This document shows, in pieces, positions 16,912-23,898 of a stretch of 64,000 nt of DNA. The notes beneath the pieces are model-generated. The model had not been told where the DNA came from. It made no database searches and was given only the letters and a program-made list of their open reading frames with translations. This DNA is from Candidatus Microbacterium colombiense (lineage in GTDB: Bacteria > Actinomycetota > Actinomycetes > Actinomycetales > Microbacteriaceae). How positions within the stretch are numbered: the first letter of the stretch is position 1; every line of letters starts with the position of its first letter. The translations under genes were made by a program, and so were the position numbers. The stretch covers positions 2,728,001 through 2,792,000 of the forward strand of contig CP119308.1 in the NCBI GenBank assembly GCA_029203165.1, written 5' to 3'.

Positions 16912-17330
16912 AGCGGATGCGCTGGCGTAGGGCGCCGCCCGCTCCGAGGAGAGCGGTTGCCACGTCCAATCTTGTGAACACTGGTGGGCGGAAGCTCGTC
17001 AACCACAGCGCCCCGGTGGTTCAGGTCGAGATCGACCACGAGGCAGTCAGTCGTCGTACCGCCTATGTTCGCGTCTGGGCGTCCGCCAAAAATCCGCCGG
17101 ACCTTGTCGGGGTTCCGGCTGGCGTCGTGCACTCCGTGACCGAGCTGGCCGGTGCACTCGCCGCGCTCCTTCGAAGTTTTTGGGTGAGGGTTTGCGATTG
17201 TGGGCGTCTTGTTACTGGCCCGAAGCGGAAATAGGTCACCCCTCCTTGCCGATCGGGCTGCGGAAGCGAGAACATCCGGGGCCGAGTCGTCACCGACAAA
17301 CCGTGCTATCTCAGGTGGGAGGCGAACCAT
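16779..17330 (-). pseudogene. Prim-Pol (bifunctional DNA primase/polymerase N-terminal) remnant
   Basis: From ATG at 17330 the protein keeps the opening of a PF09250-type domain: FPLRASNKTP, then GHGVHDASRNPDKV, GRPDANIGGTT and the catalytic-type strand CLVVDLDLNHRG. Intact relatives continue for hundreds of residues with a His/Tyr-rich second half; here the similarity stops after DELPPTSV and the rest is compositionally random up to the stop. Such primases belong to plasmids and actinomycete integrative elements. The ATG shares one base with the stop of the upstream membrane gene (TGATG), so the two were once a coupled pair. Confidence 0.55.
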
Positions 17331-17637
17331 CAGCGGATCACCGCCTGGACGAGGGCCACCGCGAGGATGAGTCCGGACAGGCCCGCCGCCCCGCACACGG
17401 TAAGCCGGAATCCCGTCGCAGCGTCAGGCTTGCCCGGTAGGCAACGACGCAGGCGGTGTGGAGGATGGATAGCGCCCATGCCGACCTCACCTCCTCGGGT
17501 ACGTCAGCAAGCGGTGCGGACATCCGGGACAGCAGGCGCGCCAACTCTTCGGAGGGAAGCGGTTGCGCTTCCTTATATGTGGTCGGTGAAGTTGCGCCGT
17601 GCACTCCCTCGAAAGGGGTAGAAACGACAAAACGCAC
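17330..17637 (-). pseudogene. small membrane-protein gene with a -1 frameshift
   Basis: The first frame starts at 17637 or 17523 and encodes ELARLLSRMSAPLADVPEEVRSAWALSILHTACVVAYRASL. Near the C-run at 17412-17414 the sense-like frame changes to GFRLTVCGAAGLSGLILAVALVQAVIR, a second hydrophobic helix ending at the TGA (17332-17330) that overlaps the Prim-Pol ATG. One base missing from the G-run on the coding strand would explain the shift. Without repair the protein would run out in the wrong frame. Confidence 0.4.
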
Positions 17638-17966
17638 CCCATACCCGAACCCGCAACCGCTGGGAAGGGACGCATTGCATCGATCCGAGGTAAGTCGGAT
17701 CTTCCTCCTTCATGGGATAAGGCGTGCGCTAGGCGGGAGTGCTCACCGCCCAGACCAAGCCAGCGACCGGTGAGTCGCCCCTGGGCTGTACCGGCTGCCC
17801 GGCGGGGCCATTTTTTACCAGCAAGGGGGACCACACAATCTGTGGAGAAGGACGAAGAGTCGTGATCGAGTCAGACATGACGACGCCCAGATGCTCTAGC
17901 CCTTGGGGGCGCCTACACCACCCTAGGAACGTGCCTCGTGGCTGTTTTACCAGGTGAGAAAGAATT
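17638..17966. other. gene-free stretch in the island
   Basis: About 330 bases between the decayed element genes and the end of the HEPN-like gene. No convincing coding frame. It holds one hairpin followed by six T residues (listed separately). Confidence 0.4.
17777..17816 (+). terminator. hairpin plus T6, terminator-like
   Basis: GCCCCTGGGC (17777-17786) can pair, with a bulge, with GCCCGGCGGGGC (17797-17808), and six T residues follow at 17811-17816. T-runs are very rare in this DNA. No plus-strand protein gene ends here, so it may close a small RNA or be left from the lost element. Confidence 0.35.
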
Positions 17967-19310
17967 CTAAGTGGCGTATGGCTTCGACCCGTGGATCATC
18001 GCGCGCTGCGCTAGCCACCTAACCAGCATGATCTCGGGCCCCATCGTCCGAGTCTCATCGCTAGTCGGGAGAAGTAGCTCAAGTCCGGATCCTTCGTCGA
18101 GATCTTTCGTATGCACGATGCGATTTCGGATCTGGTAGATACGGGTCGCGAGCTGCTCATGAAGGTCTTGCTTTAGATTCACCCGCTGAACGCCCTTCAT
18201 CGACTGCTTACTGCGAGTGAAGTGGTCCTTTTGATCTTCCGCTTCGATGTAGGCCCGCAGATCGTCATCATCGACGCATGTCCTTAGAGTCGCCCGCAGC
18301 TGATCCAATTCGTTCCGGATGCCGTAGTGAGCCTCCGCGGTGGCACTGATTAGGCGGTCTAGGTGTGCGCTGTCACTGATGTCAAAGCTCGGATCTTTGA
18401 GCTTCGTCCGAAGTCGATGGATGACTGCTTCGCGGTTGAATTGCGGGAAGTAGAACTCAAGCACCTGGTAGTACGCCAGGAACTGCACGAGGGGCAACTC
18501 GTTCGCACCGTTCCCGTACCAGTAGAGCGTCTTCGGCTCGTCGTCGTAGCGGTTACGCGGGAATGCCACTGGAGGGCCTTCGAGATCAACCGGGACCGAT
18601 GCAATCCGTCCCCCGAGTTCGACGACTTCAATACTCACGCCGTGTGTGAAGTCGAGCTCTGTTAGGAAGTCGCGGACCGGTCCGTCGATCAGCGCGTCCG
18701 CAGAGGGGCCAGTCGCCCCCTCGCGATGCCGGACTCTAATAGACAGTGGCGAGTCTTGCAGGAAGTGTCCGAGCCCGAACAGAAGATCCGACTCTGGGGC
18801 TAGCTCTAGGCTGCAATCTTGGTTCTCAACGCTCAAAGACCAGTCGACCTCGATGTCGAAAATCCGCAACCAAGAACTCACGACCTTCGAGTACCGCCGA
18901 GAGTCGATGGGTTCGTCTTTATGCGTGCTGAACTCCGGGCCTTTCACGGCACCCGGCAAGTCCCAAATCGGTACCACCTTCCCCTGGACGCGGGGCGCGG
19001 TCACCAACACCTCTGTCTCACCGGTCTCCGTATTGAAGATCGCATTGTACTTATCCGAGAAACGCCACTTCGCCACGTCCGCTTCTCGCACCGCCTTGGC
19101 GACGAAGTAGAGCACAGTAACTTCACGCACTTCTCGGCCTGCGGGGAGTGAGAAGGAGACCGAGCCTCCCGTCTCTCCATTCGGTTTCTCAACTCGGTTT
19201 GCGATGCCGCGCTCATCCAAGTATGCGGCCAGCGCGGCAACCGGAACTTCCTGAAACTCGTCGCTCTCATCATCTTCGACTGAGGGGTCGATGGCGTTCT
19301 CTTCGGTCAT
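17967..19310 (-). CDS. Large HEPN-like protein, candidate RNase/defence effector
   Basis: A 447-residue soluble protein, family not recognised. The N-terminus is acidic. Near residue 275-300 is LPLVQFLAYYQVLEFYFPQFNRE, a helix pattern common before HEPN-type domains. At 395-400 the sequence RNRIVH gives Arg395-x4-His400, the HEPN RNase motif, in a helix (RIYQIRNRIVHTKD). The start at 19310 is chosen for GGAGAG 8 nt upstream and because its ATGA overlaps the stop of the zinc-ribbon gene. HEPN proteins are frequent in toxin-antitoxin and anti-phage systems; nuclease activity here is inferred. Confidence 0.6.
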   Translation of the reverse strand: MTEENAIDPSVEDDESDEFQEVPVAALAAYLDERGIANRVEKPNGETGGSVSFSLPAGREVREVTVLYFVAKAVREADVAKWRFSDKYNAIFNTETGETEVLVTAPRVQGKVVPIWDLPGAVKGPEFSTHKDEPIDSRRYSKVVSSWLRIFDIEVDWSLSVENQDCSLELAPESDLLFGLGHFLQDSPLSIRVRHREGATGPSADALIDGPVRDFLTELDFTHGVSIEVVELGGRIASVPVDLEGPPVAFPRNRYDDEPKTLYWYGNGANELPLVQFLAYYQVLEFYFPQFNREAVIHRLRTKLKDPSFDISDSAHLDRLISATAEAHYGIRNELDQLRATLRTCVDDDDLRAYIEAEDQKDHFTRSKQSMKGVQRVNLKQDLHEQLATRIYQIRNRIVHTKDLDEGSGLELLLPTSDETRTMGPEIMLVRWLAQRAMIHGSKPYAT

Positions 19311-19465
19311 TGCTTCGACTCTCCGCATTCCGTGCATTGCCAAACAACCGCGTCGCCGTCCTGCGCGGGTTGCAAACTGAGCAGGCAGGCCGGACAGTTC
19401 GGGGTGTCGAAAGCGAGCGCGTCTCGCTCCACTCTCAGGTTTCGCTGCCGCTCCAGGTCGTCCAC
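19307..19465 (-). CDS. 52-residue zinc-ribbon protein
   Basis: Starts at GTG 19465 and ends in the ATGA overlap with the HEPN-like gene. It has a charged helix (VDDLERQRNLRVERD) and a four-Cys zinc ribbon, CPAC and CTEC separated by about 15 residues, finishing CGESKQ. The GTG is inferred: no ATG lies in the plausible part of the frame, AAGAG precedes it weakly and a TACGCT -10 box (complement of 19490-19495) lies 24 nt upstream. Tight coupling suggests it works with, or restrains, the large protein. Confidence 0.55.
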   Translation of the reverse strand: MDDLERQRNLRVERDALAFDTPNCPACLLSLQPAQDGDAVVWQCTECGESKQ

Positions 19466-19488
19466 GCTCTTGAGTGTGGCAGAACCGC

Positions 19489-19495
19489 TAGCGTA
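19489..19495. promoter_or_regulatory. shared -10 boxes of two divergent promoters
   Basis: TAGCGT on the plus strand (19489-19494) stands 6 nt before the ATG at 19501. The same bases read TACGCT on the minus strand (19490-19495) and serve the zinc-ribbon/HEPN pair. Confidence 0.45.
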
Positions 19496-19500
19496 AGCGC

Positions 19501-19992
19501 ATGACTGAGTACGAGGCAGCTTCCCTTTGGGCGCAGTGGGTCGGCTCGGGCTCGGCTGTCGCGGCAGTCGTGGTTGCCGCACTCTTCGGGTACCTCACTC
19601 TCGCCTCGAATAGGCGGTCCACGGACGCGCAGCAGCGCGCCACCATGGTCGCGGCACTCGACGATCCCAACCGTCCTCAAAGCATCCTCGCCGACCGCGA
19701 AAGTGGAAGAGTTGACTTTCAGATAAATCACAAGGGTGGTGAGACCTGGCTTCTAATCAACCAGGGACCAGACATCGCCTACATGGTCGACATCGAGGGC
19801 TTGACCGATCTCGATAAGCGGCGGCTTCAGGTGGTCGTGCTAGACCCGGCGTCGCTGTCGCCCGGCCAGGCGAAGGAGTTCGCACTCGTGTCGCGTTACA
19901 CCCTCTCGGGACCTGCCAACGTGGTCATCTCGTATCGCCTTGAGCCCGGTGGACCTCAGCTGCGTCGGGTTCTGCAAGTCCCCGCGCAGTGA
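19501..19992 (+). CDS. Single-pass membrane protein, unknown
   Basis: A 163-residue protein with one N-terminal membrane segment (about 16-37, VAAVVVAALFGYLTLAS) followed by a basic stop (NRRSTDAQQR) and a beta-rich cytoplasmic domain (GGETWLLINQGPDIAYMVDIEG). The layout matches small membrane-anchored accessory proteins of unknown role. It is divergent from, and shares promoter bases with, the zinc-ribbon/HEPN operon, so joint regulation is likely. Confidence 0.6.
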   Translation: MTEYEAASLWAQWVGSGSAVAAVVVAALFGYLTLASNRRSTDAQQRATMVAALDDPNRPQSILADRESGRVDFQINHKGGETWLLINQGPDIAYMVDIEGLTDLDKRRLQVVVLDPASLSPGQAKEFALVSRYTLSGPANVVISYRLEPGGPQLRRVLQVPAQ

Positions 19993-20074
19993 ACTCGGCG
20001 CTGAGTCTAGGTAGCCGAATCGATCGCGTCCGCCATGAAGCGGCGGTGGATCCCCCGGCTTCGCGTGCTTCTCC

Positions 20075-20281
20075 TCATCGATCCGGTTGAGCACCTTCTC
20101 CACGTTGAGTTTCGCGGTGGCGTCGGCTTTTGCTTGCCCATTTCGACGGGAGGCGTCTCTTGCTCTTCTTTTCGGCTTCGTCGGAATGCGACAGATGCAA
20201 CATCACGTTGTTGACATTCGGGCGCGAAGATCCGGGCTTGGGGTCCTGGGGCTTCGGCTTTGATGAAGGCTTAGATGCCAT
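20075..20281 (-). CDS. Lys/Pro-rich small ORF, doubtful
   Basis: A 68-codon frame starting 10 nt after the stop of the broken membrane gene: MASKPSSKPKPQDPKPGSSRP, then a Lys/Arg-rich end. A neighbouring frame continues as a plausible helix (NGQAKADATAKLNVEKVLNRID), and a third ends in FMADAIDSAT plus a stop, so a frameshift is possible. No ribosome site is obvious. Confidence 0.25.
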   Translation of the reverse strand: MASKPSSKPKPQDPKPGSSRPNVNNVMLHLSHSDEAEKKSKRRLPSKWASKSRRHRETQRGEGAQPDR

Positions 20282-20291
20282 TGGGTCCGCA

Positions 20292-20846
20292 CTAGGGGGT
20301 TGGGCTTGGGCTGACGGCAGGAGCAGGGCTCGCGCCGGGAGGCGCGTCCAGGGTCGCAACTGCGACGACGGAGATAAGGCTCAGCAACAACATTACGAAT
20401 GCGGCCCGCGTCCATCTAGCGCCCGTCATGTACTGTGCGCCCCTGCTCTCGATCTCCGAGGCTTTGACTTCGAGGATGTGGTCTTCGAGGCTCTCGTCCG
20501 TGAGTTCGCTGACACGCCACTCGGAGACCATCTCGCGGCCACCGCCAACCTGCAAGCGGCGCGGCCAGAGGGTGATCGTCGCCGCGAGCACGGTCTAGAA
20601 CGCGAGGGCGACGGGAAAGAGCGAGATCAAACCTGAATCGGCGCCATGCACTCCAACCGAACTCGCGCTTCCGATGACGCCCGCGGCGACCACGACGAAA
20701 GATGCCTTGGTGTTCAGCAGACGTGTGCGATCCACGGCTGCCTCCCTGGTCTTTTCCAGCAGCCGGACAGGAGGTCCGAACGCGAACATGGCGCCGGAGC
20801 CGCCGTGAAGGAAATATGGCCTCGAGATCATCACTCGAGCTGTCAC
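20292..20846 (-). pseudogene. three-helix membrane protein gene broken by an in-frame TAG
   Basis: One frame of about 184 codons is open except for a single TAG at 20595-20593. Before it: EKTREAAVDRTRLLNTKASF, then a membrane helix (FVVVAAGVIGSASSVG) and the first half of a second (GLISLFPVALAF). After it the helix resumes (TVLAATITLWPRRL), followed by a charged linker and a third helix (AAFVMLLLSLISVVAVATLD). The plan recalls small multi-helix effectors of cyclic-nucleotide defence systems such as Pycsar TM proteins, but no cyclase is near. Start may be GTG 20846 or ATG 20789. Either a nonsense mutation or, less likely, readthrough. Confidence 0.5.
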
Positions 20847-20909
20847 CAGGTTCTACGATGAGAACGGCCTTCATGGGCACCGACGCCGATAGGGGATGCT
20901 CTGAACACG

Positions 20910-22019
20910 ATGGGCGGGCGAACGCGCGCGGCTGACACGGTGGATCTCTCCCGCGTGCACTGGATCGACGTCGCGAAGGCGTTGGCCGTCATCCTCGTCG
21001 TCGTCTACCACGTGCGAGCGAGCATGGGCTATGTGTTCGCAGCCCCCTCGGCAACGTCGTCGGCTTTCTGGGCCGAGTTCAACGAGACTGCCCTTCCGGT
21101 TCGCATGCCGCTGTTCTTCCTCGCGGCCGGCTTCCTCGCCCACACCGCCATCGCGCGTCCGTGGCGAGTCGTCGTGAAGCCGCGCATCGTCGCCCTGCTC
21201 TGGCCGTACGTCCTGTGGTCGCTGGCGTTCGCCGCAGTCGCCGGGTTCGCCTATCGCCCGGAGAAGCCTTTCGGATACACGTTGACCCGGCTCGTGAGCT
21301 TGCCGTTCGCGAATTCCGCGTACTGGTTCCTGCTCATGCTGCCGTTGTTCTTCATCCTGGCGAAGCTGCTGCAGAGGTGGGCTGCGGCGGCACTCGCCGT
21401 GGCGCTCGTCTTGGCTGTCGCCGCGCCCTGGCTCGAAGCGCACGTGTTCAACCAGATGCACTGGGCACTCGTCTACGGCACGACCCGCATCGCGCGCTAC
21501 TCGTTCTGGTATCTGCTCGGCTGCTACGGCTTCCGTCTCCTCTCACGCACCTCACGAGTCAACCCCCTGCTGCTTCTCGGCGGGGGTGGTGCAGCATTCG
21601 CCGGTCTCACCCTGGTCGCTGAGAGCCTGGATCTCGGCGCCCCGCTGAGCTTCGTGCTCTCGGTGGCAGGCGTGACGGCGCTGATCGGCCTCTCGATCTG
21701 GGCGGCCCGCTTCGACGCCATTCGACGGGCGTCGAGATATCTCTCGGCGCGGACGCTGCCGATCTACCTGATCCACCCGATGCTGATCGTGATCCTCGTG
21801 CTCGTGGTGCAGCGCCTGGGCCCGCCGCCGAGCCCGGCCGATCCGTTCGCACCGCTCGTCGTCCCCCTGATCTCCGCGGCCTGCATCGCGGTCTCCGTCA
21901 TCGTCTACGACCGGATCCGGAACACACGAGCGGCGTGGCTGTTCGCGCCGCCGAGCCCGACGGCGCTCCGGCGTCGAGAATCTCCCGGCGAGCAGACGCC
22001 GTCCGCGACTGCGGGCTGA
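20910..22019 (+). CDS. Acyltransferase 3 family membrane protein
   Basis: A 369-residue protein with about ten membrane helices. The start WIDVAKALAVILVVVYHVRAS carries the family's helix-1 His, and RMPLFFLAAGFLAH is the conserved helix-3 region. Members move acyl groups onto sugars or other cell-surface molecules across the membrane. The substrate is unknown. It borders the accessory island and ends 45 nt before tRNA-Leu. The extreme C-terminus is Pro/Ser-rich and polar. Confidence 0.85.
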   Translation: MGGRTRAADTVDLSRVHWIDVAKALAVILVVVYHVRASMGYVFAAPSATSSAFWAEFNETALPVRMPLFFLAAGFLAHTAIARPWRVVVKPRIVALLWPYVLWSLAFAAVAGFAYRPEKPFGYTLTRLVSLPFANSAYWFLLMLPLFFILAKLLQRWAAAALAVALVLAVAAPWLEAHVFNQMHWALVYGTTRIARYSFWYLLGCYGFRLLSRTSRVNPLLLLGGGGAAFAGLTLVAESLDLGAPLSFVLSVAGVTALIGLSIWAARFDAIRRASRYLSARTLPIYLIHPMLIVILVLVVQRLGPPPSPADPFAPLVVPLISAACIAVSVIVYDRIRNTRAAWLFAPPSPTALRRRESPGEQTPSATAG

Positions 22020-22064
22020 TCCCCAGAATGTGCTTTCGCGTGGTCAGTAGACTGATTTCACCGC

Positions 22065-22146
22065 GCGGGAGTGGTGAAATTGGCAGACACGCAGGATTTA
22101 GGTTCCTGTGCCCTAGGGCGTGTGGGTTCAAGTCCCACCTTCCGCA
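22065..22146 (+). tRNA. tRNA-Leu (UAG anticodon)
   Basis: An 82-nt class II tRNA. The acceptor arm GCGGGAG pairs with CTTCCGC with discriminator A; the D arm has TGGTGAAATTGGCA, the anticodon stem CAGGA/TCCTG encloses TTTAGGT (anticodon TAG), a long variable arm follows and the T arm reads GTGGGTTCAAGTCCCAC. CCA is not encoded. It decodes CUA (and by wobble CUG) leucine codons. Confidence 0.96.
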
Positions 22147-22212
22147 CTGATCGGTCGCACCGTTCGCGATCGTTCGTTTGACCGCCGCACACATCTCTAC
22201 GACGGGAAACCC

Positions 22213-22986
22213 ATGCATCACGCCGCTCTCATCCCCTGGCTCGACCCCGCCACGATCATCGGCGGCGCCGGTCCCTGGGCTCTGCTCGTGGTGTGCTTCA
22301 TCGTCTTCGCCGAGACCGGGCTTCTCGTCGGGTTCCTCCTGCCGGGCGACACGCTCCTGGTGATCTCGGGTCTGCTGTCGCACCCGATCGCCGGTTCCGA
22401 GCATGGCGTCTTCGGCATCAACGTCTGGATCGTCGCCCTGCTGATCGGGCTGTCGGCGTTCATCGGCGGCGAGGTCGGATACGTGATCGGCCACAAGGGC
22501 GGGCCGGCAGTGTTCGAGCGCAAGGAATCGGGACTCTTCAGCAAGAAGAACGTCGAGCGCACGAACGCTTTCTTCGAGCGCTTCGGCGGTATCACCGTGA
22601 TCCTCGCGCGGTTCGTACCGATCGTCCGCACCTTCGCCCCCGTGGCCGCCGGAGTCGGACACATGCCGTGGCGCAAGTACACGCTCTACAACCTCATCGG
22701 CGCCATCCTCTGGGGCTTCGGCCTGACGATGTTCGGTTATGCGATCGGATTCATCCCCCCGATCGCCAAGTTCGTCGAGAGCTACATCGATCTGATCCTG
22801 CTCGCCGCCGTCGGCGGCACCGCGCTGGTCACCCTGTGGCACTATCTCTCGGAGCGCCACAAGGCGAAGAAGGCCGCCGCGGCCGGCGAAGACGTCGTGA
22901 CCGACCCCGCCGAGGCCGAGCACCTCGTGCTCGACGCCGAGGTGTTCGACCGCGCCCCCGACCTCGACGGAGACGGCAAGCACTGA
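22213..22986 (+). CDS. DedA family membrane protein
   Basis: A 257-residue protein of the DedA/VTT fold. FAETGLLVGFLLPGDTLL is the first re-entrant signature, and the arginine region RFVPIVRTFAPVAAGVGHMPWRKYTLYN is the classic second signature with essential Arg residues. DedA proteins act as lipid scramblases/flippases (for example of undecaprenyl phosphate) and support membrane potential. The ATG at 22213 is chosen because the membrane protein begins there; an upstream in-frame ATG lies inside the tRNA gene. A 40-residue charged tail ends the protein. Confidence 0.93.
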   Translation: MHHAALIPWLDPATIIGGAGPWALLVVCFIVFAETGLLVGFLLPGDTLLVISGLLSHPIAGSEHGVFGINVWIVALLIGLSAFIGGEVGYVIGHKGGPAVFERKESGLFSKKNVERTNAFFERFGGITVILARFVPIVRTFAPVAAGVGHMPWRKYTLYNLIGAILWGFGLTMFGYAIGFIPPIAKFVESYIDLILLAAVGGTALVTLWHYLSERHKAKKAAAAGEDVVTDPAEAEHLVLDAEVFDRAPDLDGDGKH

Positions 22987-23017
22987 GCCGGCCGGCCCTG
23001 ATCCGTCGGGGCCGCGG

Positions 23018-23827
23018 TCAGCCGGCGTTCTTGGCCCGCTGCTCCTTCGATTTCGCCACGCTGGCGCGCAGCGCCTCCATCAGGTCGATGACCTCGCCAC
23101 CCTGGGCTGCGGCCTCGGTCTCGCCGAAGGTCTCGGCGACGTCGAACGTCTCGCCCGCGTCGATCTTCGCGTCGATCAGCGTACGCAGTTCCTTCTGATA
23201 TTCGTCGACGAACTCCTCGGGATCGAAGTCAGCGGAGTAGCTCTCGACCAGGGATGCCGACAACTCGAGTTCCTTCTTCGAGATCCGCACGTCTTCATCC
23301 AGCACCGGGAAGTCGGCCTCGCGCACCTCGTCCGCCCACAGGAGCGTCTGCAGCACGAGCACCTTGCCGCGCACGCGGAGAGCGGCCAGACGCGTCTTCT
23401 GACGCAGCGTGAAGCGCACGATCGCCGTGCGGTCGGTCTGCTCGAGGGTCTTGCGGAGCAGCACGTACGCCTTGGGTGACTTCGAATCGGGCTCGAGGTA
23501 GTACGGCTTGTCGAGCGTGAGCAGATCCACCTGGTCCGACGGTACGAACTCGACGACGTCGATCTCGCGGCTCTTCTCCGCAGGCAACGCCGCGAGGTCG
23601 TCTTTGGTGAGCACGACGGTCTGTCCCTCGTCGACGTACGCGCGGTCGATGTCGGCGAAGGCGACGGTCTCCCCGCACACCTCGCACGTGCGCTGGTAGC
23701 GGATGCGTCCGCCGTCCTTCTCGTGCACCTGGTGCAACGCCACATCATGGTCCTCGGTGGCGGAGTACACCTTCACCGGCACATTCACGAGCCCGAACGT
23801 CAACGCGCCCTTCCAGATCGTCCTCAT
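23018..23827 (-). CDS. ku: Ku protein, non-homologous end joining
   Basis: A 269-residue bacterial Ku starting MRTIWKGALTFGLVNVPVKVYSATEDHDV, the family's usual opening. The core (IRYQRTCEVCGETV, EFVPSDQVDLLTLDKPYYLEPD) forms the DNA-encircling homodimer ring; the C-terminal part (ELRTLIDAKID and a Lys-containing tail) recruits LigD. The start at 23827 drops a poorly supported upstream extension. It is divergent from ligD, giving a two-gene repair module. Confidence 0.95.
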   Translation of the reverse strand: MRTIWKGALTFGLVNVPVKVYSATEDHDVALHQVHEKDGGRIRYQRTCEVCGETVAFADIDRAYVDEGQTVVLTKDDLAALPAEKSREIDVVEFVPSDQVDLLTLDKPYYLEPDSKSPKAYVLLRKTLEQTDRTAIVRFTLRQKTRLAALRVRGKVLVLQTLLWADEVREADFPVLDEDVRISKKELELSASLVESYSADFDPEEFVDEYQKELRTLIDAKIDAGETFDVAETFGETEAAAQGGEVIDLMEALRASVAKSKEQRAKNAG

Positions 23828-23886
23828 CACACCAGTAGACACCAGCGGCACCCGCGACGGCTAGCCCGGAGGGCGCACCTCCCCAG

Positions 23887-23892
23887 TACCCT
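23887..23892 (+). promoter_or_regulatory. -10 box of a leaderless promoter (ligD)
   Basis: TACCCT, 6 nt, then the ATG at 23899. Confidence 0.45.
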
Positions 23893-23898
23893 GGCGTC

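Noticed and set aside
22065..22146. tRNA-Leu as attachment site of the island
   Set aside because: An acyltransferase gene separates it from the island and no second copy of its 3' end was found in the window.
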